Part shown: in pieces, positions 6,662-13,597 of the stretch
Numbering within the stretch: the first letter of the stretch is position 1
Layout of the letters: every line of letters starts with the position of its first letter
Source of the DNA: Rhodospirillaceae bacterium
GTDB lineage: Bacteria > Pseudomonadota > Alphaproteobacteria > MPNO01 > UBA2964
NCBI GenBank assembly: GCA_018660305.1
Contig: JABJKO010000150.1
Coordinates: 1 to 16,427, forward strand
Direction: 5' to 3'
DNA: 16,427 nt
Notes under the pieces: generated by a model
What the model was told of the DNA's origin: nothing
The model's input: only the letters and a program-made list of their open reading frames with translations
The model's database searches: none
Position numbers and translations under genes: made by a program

Positions 6662-7906
6662 CTAGATGATTTTTGCGTCTTTCAGCGCCTGCAGCTTTTC
6701 GGCGGAAAATCCCAGCTCGTCGCAGAAGATTTCCTCATTGTGGGTGCCCATTTTGGGGCCCAGCCAATCCACCGAGCCCGGGGTCTTGGAGAATTTCGGA
6801 ATCACGTTCTGGACGACGGCTTCACCCAGATCCGAATCCGGGACCCGCACCAGGGCTTCACGCGCCTGATACTGGGCGTCGTTGAACATGTCCTTTGCGT
6901 CATAGATGGTCGAGAAGGCCACCTCATATTCCTCGAAGCGTTTGACCACCTCGGCGAGGGTGCGTTGCTCGATCCACTCTCCGATGGCGCCGTTGACCTC
7001 ATCGGAACGCTCCAGGCGATCCGGATTTTCGGCGTATCGCGGATCCGTCGTCATGTCTTCGCGATCGACGGCCTTGGCCAGACGCAGCCAGACACTCTGG
7101 GTACTGGCCGCCAGGGTCAGCCATTTTCCGTCGGATGACTGGAAGGTGGAGCTCGGCGCCACATAGGCGGCGCTGTTGCCGCTTCGCCTGTGAATCTCAT
7201 TCATCTGGTCGTACTGGATAGGGTCGAAATCCAGCAGCCGGAGCACCGATTCGAACAGGGCGAGATCGATGGCCTGCCCGGTGCCGCCTTTCGCATCGCG
7301 ATTATATAGCGCGACCATGACCGAGAACGCGCCAAACAGCCCGGCGATCAGATCACCCAACGGATAACCCGGCGTCATTGGGGGCCCGTCCGGCTCGCCG
7401 ATCAGATTGGTGAGACCGGCCATGGCCTCGGCGACGCGGCCGAATCCGGCCCGGTTGGCGTAGGGACCGGTCTGCCCAAAACCGGAGATCCTCAGCATGA
7501 CGATGTTGGGGTTGATCTGTTCGATCACATCCTGACCGATTCCCCAGCGCTCGAAGGTGCCCGGTCGGTAGTTTTCCACCACCACATCGGCGGTCTTGCA
7601 GAGTTCCTTGAAGATCTCGGCGCCTTCCGGCTTTCCCAAATTCAGGGTCACGCAGCGCTTATTGCGCGAGATCGATTTCCACCAGAGCGGTATGCCTTCC
7701 TTGGTAATGGGCTCGAGCTTTCTCTGACCATCGCCATTTTCGGGATGTTCGAGCTTGACGACATCCGCGCCAAGATCCGCCAGTAGCACGGTCGCAAAGG
7801 GCGCCGCGACCATGTTCCCCGCATCAATCACGCGCACGCCTTTAAGCGGCTTGTCGTTGCTTTTTTGCGACAGGGGGAACGCGTGGGATTTGTTTTCGGT
7901 ACTCAT
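6662..7906 (-). CDS. Family III (CaiB/BaiF) CoA-transferase
   Basis: A CoA-transferase that moves CoA between acyl groups through an aspartyl-CoA anhydride; the substrate pair is unknown. From ATG 7904-7906 it has 414 residues, usual for the family. It shows the N-terminal PLKGVRVIDAGNMVAAPFAT segment, LGADVVKLEHP, and the motif YPLGDLIAG with the expected catalytic Asp at residue 185. The frame is open back to an ATG at 7996. That start would add a 30-residue tail without family similarity and would precede the predicted transcription start near 7978, so the shorter form is chosen, although its ribosome site is weak. It lies 272 bases upstream of boxC in the same orientation. A role with an aromatic acid or a dicarboxylyl-CoA of the pathway is inferred from position only. 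Confidence 0.88.
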   Translation of the reverse strand: MSTENKSHAFPLSQKSNDKPLKGVRVIDAGNMVAAPFATVLLADLGADVVKLEHPENGDGQRKLEPITKEGIPLWWKSISRNKRCVTLNLGKPEGAEIFKELCKTADVVVENYRPGTFERWGIGQDVIEQINPNIVMLRISGFGQTGPYANRAGFGRVAEAMAGLTNLIGEPDGPPMTPGYPLGDLIAGLFGAFSVMVALYNRDAKGGTGQAIDLALFESVLRLLDFDPIQYDQMNEIHRRSGNSAAYVAPSSTFQSSDGKWLTLAASTQSVWLRLAKAVDREDMTTDPRYAENPDRLERSDEVNGAIGEWIEQRTLAEVVKRFEEYEVAFSTIYDAKDMFNDAQYQAREALVRVPDSDLGEAVVQNVIPKFSKTPGSVDWLGPKMGTHNEEIFCDELGFSAEKLQALKDAKII

Positions 7907-7984
7907 TCCGGGGATCTTTCGATGGCCATGAACCGACTGCCTGTTATCAGCGGACGATTCGTTGCAGATCGCTTGTGGGTGGTC

Positions 7985-8013
7985 GTCATATTGCATGCAC
8001 CAGATTGAATCAA
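7985..8013 (-). promoter_or_regulatory. Candidate promoter of the CoA-transferase with TGCATGCA in the spacer
   Basis: On the minus strand TTGATT (8008-8013) and TATGAC (7985-7990) are 17 bases apart, each with four consensus matches. The 8-bp palindrome TGCATGCA (7992-7999) lies wholly between them, so a bound regulator would block polymerase. TGCA half-sites are the core of BzdR/BoxR operators as I recall them. Confidence 0.4.
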
Positions 8014-8288
8014 CTCCCGCGCCGGTTTGGCCGGGCCAGGCGGACCACCCCAGGGGACCTCACCCGCATTTCATTATCCGGTCGTTATCCGCCATTCCAT
8101 AGTGGTTTTCTATAACTGTTTTTAATACTTGAACGCCCTTTCAAATAGGGGGCCTTCCCGCATCCTTAATGAATTTCGTTTAGACAAAGGAATAGAAAAT
8201 ACATAGCCGACTGCGCTAATAATTAATGATTGAGCACCGATTCCTACCCTATGATGTCCCCCCCTGTATCCCGAACCGTTGATCGCTG
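8014..8288. other. Non-coding gap between CoA-transferase and response regulator
   Basis: The left part (8014-8095) is ordinary in composition. The right part (8100-8250) is clearly A+T-richer than the genes around it, as expected for a promoter region of the plus-strand response regulator, but no convincing -35/-10 pair was found. An 18-codon ATG...TGA mini-frame (8226-8282) is in frame with the regulator and ends 6 bases before its ATG. It has no ribosome site of its own. No RNA gene was recognised. Confidence 0.4.
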
Positions 8289-8804
8289 ATGGCTGATTTT
8301 GTCAGTTTGCAGGATTTCAAAGTGCTGGTCGTCGATGACAACCGACACATGCGCCATATCGTCCGGTCAATCCTGGGAGCACTCGGCTGCGTCTATGTTC
8401 GGGAATGCGGAGACGCGGCGGCGGCGTTCAAGGAACTCAAGAATACGCCATTCGACTTGGCCATCGTCGATTGGAAAATGGATCCGCTGGACGGCATCGA
8501 TTTTACCAAGCTGGTGCGGACGGCAAAAGACAGCCCCAATCCCTACATCCCCATCATCATGCTCTCGGCCTATACCGAGTACCGGCGCATTTCCGAAGCG
8601 CGTGATGCGGGCGTGAACGAGTTTCTCGCCAAGCCCATTTCGGTGAGTAACGTGGGCCGACGCATTGCATCGGTCATCAGTCACCCCCGTAACTTTATCC
8701 GGACCAAGGGCTATTTCGGCCCCTGCCGGCGCCGCAGCGACATGGGGCCTCCCCGTGGGGTTAGTGACCGCCGCCAGGAAGTGCCGGAAGAGGCTCATAG
8801 ATAA
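8289..8804 (+). CDS. Single-domain (CheY-like) response regulator
   Basis: A receiver domain fills residues 10-130 with no output domain. The acidic pair is D16-D17, the phosphoacceptor is D61 (in VDWKMDPLDG), the switch Ser is S92 (LSAYTE), and the conserved Lys is K114 (AKPIS), so it should be phosphorylatable. The arginine-rich tail of about 35 residues contains YFGP and DRR, a tail type I associate with stand-alone regulators of alphaproteobacteria. No histidine kinase is adjacent, so the partner is unknown. The ATG has no Shine-Dalgarno sequence, and an in-frame TGA lies 6 bases upstream, so no longer form is possible. It is convergent with the FkbM gene, with only 8 bases between stop codons. 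Confidence 0.88.
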   Translation: MADFVSLQDFKVLVVDDNRHMRHIVRSILGALGCVYVRECGDAAAAFKELKNTPFDLAIVDWKMDPLDGIDFTKLVRTAKDSPNPYIPIIMLSAYTEYRRISEARDAGVNEFLAKPISVSNVGRRIASVISHPRNFIRTKGYFGPCRRRSDMGPPRGVSDRRQEVPEEAHR

Positions 8805-8812
8805 ATTATTCG

Positions 8813-9661
8813 TCAGCGGCGGAAAGCCGACTGAAGCCGTTCCGGCACCAGGAACAGCATTTTTACCCAGACCCGGCCTAAATCCTCCGCCGCCATTTCC
8901 CGGAGATCGGCCGCGGCGTAGCTGGACTCTCTCGCAAAGGCAAAAATACGGTAGTCCAGTTCGCCACACAGCCGGACCAGCGCACCCGGATCATTGATAG
9001 AGAGCCCTTCCGGTGCGAATTCGGTGAGGATCAACGGTTGATGCGCCCGGATGGTATCGAGCCCGCCTTTGATGGCATTCAGATCGTGGCCTTCTATATC
9101 GATCTTGATGAACTTGATGTTGGCCTCGGGGACGGTTTTCACGAATTCGTCGATGGTGACGGTGTCGACATCGATGGCGCCCACCGCCCCCGCCGCCGCG
9201 AGATGAGAGATGCCGCTGTTTTGCGACACATCGAGTTTGCTCACACCGGAAATTTGCGCAACAGCCTTCCGGACCACGGTAATGTTGCCGCCGGTTTCCG
9301 CGTTGATCGCCAGCGCCGCCTGATTCCGGGTATCGGGCTCGAAGGCGAAGACCTGCCGGATCAGCGGTGACAAATAGAGCGCGTAGTAACCAATGTGAGC
9401 GCCCACATCCAGGAAATCGTCGCCCGGATCGGCAAAGGAAGTGAACAGCGCCTCCGACCCCCAATCGATGGCGGCATCGGCAACAAAAACCTCCGCCGCG
9501 CTGCCGCTGGTGCGCGGCAGAAAAATGCGTTTGCCGGTGGGCAGGGTAAGATGAGAGTCTCGCCGCAGGACCCGCTTGGCAAACTGCCAGCGTCCATAAC
9601 GCCACGCCCATTTGGCGATTCCGACCTGACAGGCGAATTGAAGGAAAGGCCGAAATTCCAC
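8813..9661 (-). CDS. FkbM-family SAM-dependent methyltransferase
   Basis: A 282-residue protein with the FkbM fold: SAM motif I DVGAHIGYYA (85-94), acidic loop FEPD (107-110) and the family motif KIDIEGHDLNAIKGG (186-200). FkbM enzymes generally O-methylate hydroxyl groups of sugars, lipids or polyketides. The substrate cannot be read from sequence. The start is GTG at 9659-9661, 12 bases after the stop of the FAD oxidoreductase, with only a poor ribosome site, so it is probably translated by coupling as the last gene of the VOC-unknown-oxidoreductase-FkbM operon. A methyltransferase of this type is an odd partner for an amino-acid oxidoreductase. Confidence 0.85.
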   Translation of the reverse strand: MEFRPFLQFACQVGIAKWAWRYGRWQFAKRVLRRDSHLTLPTGKRIFLPRTSGSAAEVFVADAAIDWGSEALFTSFADPGDDFLDVGAHIGYYALYLSPLIRQVFAFEPDTRNQAALAINAETGGNITVVRKAVAQISGVSKLDVSQNSGISHLAAAGAVGAIDVDTVTIDEFVKTVPEANIKFIKIDIEGHDLNAIKGGLDTIRAHQPLILTEFAPEGLSINDPGALVRLCGELDYRIFAFARESSYAAADLREMAAEDLGRVWVKMLFLVPERLQSAFRR

Positions 9662-9673
9662 GTTTACCGGGAA

Positions 9674-10930
9674 CTAAAGCCGGAACCGGTCGGGCCGGAA
9701 CGGACTGGCATCAAGGGGCGGGGGCTGGCCATCGATCAGATCCGACAAGACCCGGGCACTGCCGGCTGACATGCAGAGCCCGGTATGCTGATGGCCGAAA
9801 TTAAACCACAGACCGTCATGGTTCGGCGCCTTGCCGATCATCGGCAAACTGTCCACCAGGGTCGGCCGGCGCCCCATCCAGGGCGTCTCCTCCACCGCCT
9901 CCCCCAGACCTGCCGCAGCACGCGCCAGGGCGGCCGCGGCCTCTATCTGGCCGTAATTAGGTGGCGCGTCGCGATGGGTCAGCTCCACACCGGACGTCAC
10001 CCGGACCCCGAGCTGTTGCGGCGACATGACATAACCACCATCCACATCGTGAACCGCCCGCGACGGCGCCCGCCCGTCGCCGGGATCCAGATGGACGTGA
10101 TAGCCGCGCTCCCAGCGCATGGGGATCCGATAGCCTGCCGTCAGTGCAATGTCCGGCGACCAGGGGCCGGCGGCGAGAATGATGTCATCCGCTTCCACGG
10201 GAGCCCCGTCGGCGAGCACCACCGACCAGCGGCCGTTGGCCGATTGTTCCAGCCGTTGCGCGGCGCCTTTTAAGACGGTGCCACCGGCCTCGGTCAGAAG
10301 CCCCACATAGGCGTCGCACAGGGCGCCCGGGCTGGAAAGGCTGCAGGCATCCTCCAGCAGCACCCCGGCAAAGTAATCATGCTTCAGCCCCGGTTCCAGT
10401 TGCGACAATTGCTCGCCCGTATAAACGGTATAGGGCACGCCGGTATGGTCCAGCGCGCGCCGTTCCAGATCATAGGCCTGAAAGCTGGCCTGGCTGCGAA
10501 ACACCTTCAGCCAGCCCGTCGGGCGTAATAACGCATCGGCCCCCGCGTCGGCGATAAGCGCCTTATGGATGTCGAGCGACAGCACCTGCAGCGCCCGCAA
10601 TGCCCTCGCGGCATGGAGATAATGGCGCTGGGTGCAATGGGACAGGAACCGCAGCACCCAGATCAGGTTCTTCGCCACAAAGAGCGGGCTATAGCGCAGC
10701 TTGGTGCCCCTGTTGCGGAGCAGTTTTGGTAATTGGCGCAGCAGGCCGGGGTTATTGATAATGGAAACAGATGCCCCCGAAAGGAGCCCGGAATTGCCAT
10801 AGGAGGTCTCGCGCCCCGGCTGTTTGGGATCGAGCAGCGTTACGTTATGGCCACGCCGTTGCAGCTCCAGCGCCGACGTGATCCCGACGATACCGCCTCC
10901 AACAATGACGATGTCTTTTTGCGCCACCAT
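9674..10930 (-). CDS. DadA-like FAD-dependent D-amino-acid dehydrogenase/oxidase
   Basis: A DAO-superfamily flavoprotein of 418 residues, close to the DadA length. The FAD dinucleotide motif GGGIVG is at residues 11-16, with the ribose-binding acid at D34. The C-terminal FAD-contact region around PMIGKAPNHDGLWFNFGHQH is at about 365-385. Family members oxidise amino or imino acids to oxo-acids and pass electrons to quinone or oxygen. The true substrate here is open. The TAG of the upstream gene is followed directly by this ATG (TAGATG), with GGGAGG inside the end of that gene as ribosome site, so the two are translationally coupled. The gene symbol dadA is not assigned because no alanine racemase or regulator accompanies it. 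Confidence 0.83.
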   Translation of the reverse strand: MVAQKDIVIVGGGIVGITSALELQRRGHNVTLLDPKQPGRETSYGNSGLLSGASVSIINNPGLLRQLPKLLRNRGTKLRYSPLFVAKNLIWVLRFLSHCTQRHYLHAARALRALQVLSLDIHKALIADAGADALLRPTGWLKVFRSQASFQAYDLERRALDHTGVPYTVYTGEQLSQLEPGLKHDYFAGVLLEDACSLSSPGALCDAYVGLLTEAGGTVLKGAAQRLEQSANGRWSVVLADGAPVEADDIILAAGPWSPDIALTAGYRIPMRWERGYHVHLDPGDGRAPSRAVHDVDGGYVMSPQQLGVRVTSGVELTHRDAPPNYGQIEAAAALARAAAGLGEAVEETPWMGRRPTLVDSLPMIGKAPNHDGLWFNFGHQHTGLCMSAGSARVLSDLIDGQPPPLDASPFRPDRFRL

Positions 10931-11470
10931 CTAACCTCCCGGCCACGGGGTGTGATAATTCTGGTCGTTATGTTCGATGGTATTGATGAAAGCCAGCGCC
11001 AACGGCCGCCCGGCCGACAGAGCCCCGGCAAGCTCCAGAAGATCCGTGCGCGCGCAGAACTGCGAATATCCAATCGTTTCATAGACGCTCTGTTCCGGCA
11101 GGGAGCTGCCATAGATCACCGCACCATGGGCGCCGCGCAGCGAAACGGGATAGGCGTTGGCAAGCGGCATACCCTGGGCCGCATTGTTGCCGAACGCCAC
11201 CAGATCGACCCGTTCGTCCATTTCACTCAGGGCCGCGACAATGTCCCCGTTCGACACACGATCCCAGTTGAGCTCCTCTCGGTCGGCTTCCGCCATGGTC
11301 AATTGGGTTGGGTATCCGTCCGCGACCTGGTAGGCCCCGTCAGCACTGACCAGCCGCAGCCAGGGTAGTGGCGGATCAGTCACGAAGGCGTCGACCGTGA
11401 CCTCGTTATCGAGGACCAGAACGCGAAAATGATCGGCAAAATGCCGTTCCAGCGCATCGGCTACTGACAT
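10931..11470 (-). CDS. Unrecognised 179-residue protein, predicted alpha/beta fold
   Basis: I do not recognise this family. The sequence has at least four hydrophobic stretches that look like parallel beta strands: FRVLVLD (15-21), VDLVAFGNN (88-96), GAVIYGSS (116-123) and PLALAFINT (156-164). Each ends in polar residues (D21/N22, N95/N96, S122/S123, N163/T164 with H167/N168), as in Rossmann-like enzymes whose active sites lie at strand ends. There is no signal peptide, membrane segment or Cys motif. The C-terminus INTIEHNDQNYHTPWP looks highly constrained. The gene begins 8 bases after the VOC gene and abuts the FAD oxidoreductase with no gap, so it very likely works in the same reaction sequence. 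A racemase-like or hydrolase role is only a guess. Confidence 0.75.
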   Translation of the reverse strand: MSVADALERHFADHFRVLVLDNEVTVDAFVTDPPLPWLRLVSADGAYQVADGYPTQLTMAEADREELNWDRVSNGDIVAALSEMDERVDLVAFGNNAAQGMPLANAYPVSLRGAHGAVIYGSSLPEQSVYETIGYSQFCARTDLLELAGALSAGRPLALAFINTIEHNDQNYHTPWPGG

Positions 11471-11478
11471 AGGCGGGC

Positions 11479-11883
11479 CTAGTCCGTCGGCACGCGCCAG
11501 GACGAATCGGCATGCGCCTTGGATGTGACATCGAGGACCACACCGTCGGGATCGCGGTATTTACGTTCGGATTCCGGTCCGGCGCCCACATTGAGGATCT
11601 GGCCATGATAGGTCCCGCCGGCCGCCTCGACGGTCTCGGACACAGCCGGCACATCATCCACCAGAAAGCCCATATGGTGCAGCCCGACGTAATCCGGGCC
11701 GCGCTCATCCGGCGCGTTGTCGTTGGAACGCAGATGCAGCAGCGCCAGCGATACCACGCCATCGGACATCATGATCGCGACCTTGGATTGCCGGACGCGC
11801 TCCATACCGAATGCCTCTTCGTAAAACTTGGCGCTTGCCTCGAGATCCCGAACGCTCAGCGCGATATGTCTCAACTTCGCCAT
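11479..11883 (-). CDS. VOC (glyoxalase/dioxygenase superfamily) protein
   Basis: A compact 134-residue vicinal-oxygen-chelate protein, probably a metal-dependent lyase, epimerase or dioxygenase-like enzyme. It has the usual paired beta-alpha-beta-beta-beta layout. The first module begins KLRHIALSVRDLEASAKFYE, the second begins LHHMGFLVDDVPA, and it ends with the DPDGVVLDV motif. Likely metal ligands are the His near residue 6 and the His of LHHMGF, with the third position acidic. The ATG at 11881-11883 has AAGGGAG (11894-11900) 10 bases upstream. The frame continues open to an ATG at 12009, but that extension has no ribosome site and no VOC similarity. It is the first gene of the four-gene minus-strand operon. 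Confidence 0.85.
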   Translation of the reverse strand: MAKLRHIALSVRDLEASAKFYEEAFGMERVRQSKVAIMMSDGVVSLALLHLRSNDNAPDERGPDYVGLHHMGFLVDDVPAVSETVEAAGGTYHGQILNVGAGPESERKYRDPDGVVLDVTSKAHADSSWRVPTD

Positions 11884-11911
11884 GTTTGTTTTTCTCCCTT
11901 TGTTTGCCGTG

Positions 11912-11973
11912 ACAGCTTGTAGGCGCAATTTCGCATTTCCGGGCACAGCTTGTAAATCGGGCTTAACCGATTT
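11912..11973. promoter_or_regulatory. Control region with direct and inverted repeats between VOC and synthetase genes
   Basis: The 10-bp direct repeat ACAGCTTGTA occurs at 11912-11921 and 11945-11954, 33 bases apart (about three helical turns). The second copy runs into an inverted repeat, AAATCGG (11954-11960) and CCGATTT (11967-11973), with a 6-base gap. All lie in the 124-base divergent gap, so one regulator could control both directions. No specific regulator family is assigned. Confidence 0.45.
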
Positions 11974-12007
11974 GGACGCTGGCACCGCCCCATGGTAAAT
12001 TATTTCC

Positions 12008-13564
12008 ATGAGAAGAGCACAAACGACAGATTATAAATCAGTGCGGCGGCTTCTCGCGGATCAGGCGGCACGGTTCGGTGACAGACCCTATATGGTCTCC
12101 ATCGACCAGGACGAAAAGCCGCTGAGCTACAGGGATCTGTGGCGGCTCGGCAACCAGATGGCGCATTTCTTCCGCGAGCGCGGGCTCAAGGCCAACGACC
12201 GGGTCCTGATGCTGTCGGAGAACTCCATCGAGTTCGTTGCCACCTTTATCGGGGTGCAGCGCTGCGGCGGCAACATTGCCACCGCCAATGTGGAGATGAA
12301 CCGCGCCCATATCGGCGAGATCGTCCGTGCCGTCAATCCGGTTCTGGTGCTGGTGCAGGAAGGGCTGGGGCTCGAGGAACTGCGCGATCCCGACAGCAAC
12401 GCCGAATGGATGCCGCTGGGTGAATGGAACCGTGACAGCCAATCCAGCGGTTTCTTCGGCGCCATCGAAGCCTATCCCGATACCGACGATGTGGAAGAAG
12501 TCTGTGGTCCGGACGACATCGCGGTGATTTTTTACACTTCCGGCACCGAGGCCAAGCCCAAGGGTGTGATGCAGGCCCATTCGGCGGTCTGGCCCAACTA
12601 TGACGCCACCGCCGATTGCGTCGAGCTAAAGGAAAACGACCGGGTGCTGGATTCCCGTTCCTATACCTGGCTGTCATCACAGAACATGAGCCTCGGCGGC
12701 CCACTGGCGCGGGGCGCCACGGTCTATATGGCGAGGAAATTTTCGCGCAGCCGCTATTTCGAGTGGGTGCGAAAATACGAGATCACCATGGGGGTGGCGG
12801 TGCCCACCATCCTCAACATGTTCCTCAACGAGCCGGTGGATATTCACGGCAGGGACATCCCCCATCTGCGCTTTATCATGACCTCGTCGGCGCCCATGCT
12901 GCCGGAGAACTGGAAACGGTTCGAGGACCAGTATGGCATACTTATCTGCCAATCGGCGGGCTGTTCCGAAGGCGGGCTCATGTGCAGCCATCGCGGCACC
13001 AAACGCAAGATCGGCACCATCGGCTCGCCACTCAAATACCAGAACGTGCGGCTGCTGGACGAAAACGACACGGAAGTCCCCGACGGCGAGCCCGGCCAGA
13101 TCGTGGTCTCGGGCCAGCAGAAATCGTGGGGCTATCTGCATCCCGACGGACGTGTCGAGAAATTGCCCCTGGAACACCGCACCGGCGATCTCGGCATGGT
13201 TGACGAGGATGGTCACCTGACCGTGGTCGGACGTCTGAAGGATCTGATCATTCGTGGTGGGGTGAACATCTCGCCGGTAGAGATCGACAATATCCTGTCG
13301 CGGCACCCCGACATCATCGATGCCGCCGCCTGCGGCATCCCCGACAAAATCTATGGCGAAGAGGTCATCTGCTATGTCATCGCCCGAGCCGGCAGCGGGC
13401 TTACAGAAGATGCCGTCAAGGCCCATTGCAGCGAGAGTGTCGCCCCTTTCAAGGCCCCCAAGCAGGTGATTTTCGTCGACGAATTGCCCAATAACGAGCG
13501 CGGCAAGCTGGACCGCAAGGCGCTGACAGAGGCGTGGAAACGCGACAATTCCGTGGTGGCCTAA
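12008..13564 (+). CDS. AMP-forming acyl-CoA synthetase
   Basis: A cytosolic class I adenylate-forming enzyme of 518 residues that activates a carboxylic acid to its CoA thioester. It shows the P-loop FYTSGTEAKPKG (175-186), QSAGCSEGG (315-323), RTGDLGMVDEDGHLTVVGR (391-409), the hinge KDLIIRGG (411-418) and the C-terminal catalytic Lys in NNERGK (K500). The usual TG after TSGT is EA here, a variant found in some fatty-acid and carnitine-type ligases. The substrate is unknown. It is not closely similar to the bclA ligase in the signature regions. The ATG has no Shine-Dalgarno sequence, and a -10-like TAAATT (11996-12001) lies 6 bases upstream. It is divergent from the VOC operon and convergent with the methyltransferase (33-base gap, no clear terminator). 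Confidence 0.9.
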   Translation: MRRAQTTDYKSVRRLLADQAARFGDRPYMVSIDQDEKPLSYRDLWRLGNQMAHFFRERGLKANDRVLMLSENSIEFVATFIGVQRCGGNIATANVEMNRAHIGEIVRAVNPVLVLVQEGLGLEELRDPDSNAEWMPLGEWNRDSQSSGFFGAIEAYPDTDDVEEVCGPDDIAVIFYTSGTEAKPKGVMQAHSAVWPNYDATADCVELKENDRVLDSRSYTWLSSQNMSLGGPLARGATVYMARKFSRSRYFEWVRKYEITMGVAVPTILNMFLNEPVDIHGRDIPHLRFIMTSSAPMLPENWKRFEDQYGILICQSAGCSEGGLMCSHRGTKRKIGTIGSPLKYQNVRLLDENDTEVPDGEPGQIVVSGQQKSWGYLHPDGRVEKLPLEHRTGDLGMVDEDGHLTVVGRLKDLIIRGGVNISPVEIDNILSRHPDIIDAAACGIPDKIYGEEVICYVIARAGSGLTEDAVKAHCSESVAPFKAPKQVIFVDELPNNERGKLDRKALTEAWKRDNSVVA

Positions 13565-13597
13565 GGCAGTATCCAGCCGTTGGGCCGGAAAACAGGG

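Noticed and set aside
7907..7996. Extension of the CoA-transferase to ATG 7996
   Set aside because: The added 30 residues look non-coding, and the candidate promoter would start transcription inside them.
8120..8150. Small GCCC...GGGC hairpin upstream of the response regulator
   Set aside because: The stem is only 4-5 bp with an unstructured loop and no T-run, so it is not distinguishable from chance.
8739..8804. Possible frameshift in the response-regulator tail
   Set aside because: The arginine-rich YFGP...DRR tail is continuous, fits tails known from similar regulators, and ends in a normal stop just before the convergent gene.
11884..12009. Extension of the VOC protein by 42 residues to an ATG at 12009
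   Set aside because: No ribosome site, no VOC similarity, and the ATG overlaps the synthetase ATG on the other strand (shared CATG). ATG 11883 has a good AAGGGAG.
12677..13426. 249-residue minus-strand frame inside the synthetase gene
   Set aside because: It is a shadow of the plus-strand AMP-binding enzyme, with no family features of its own.
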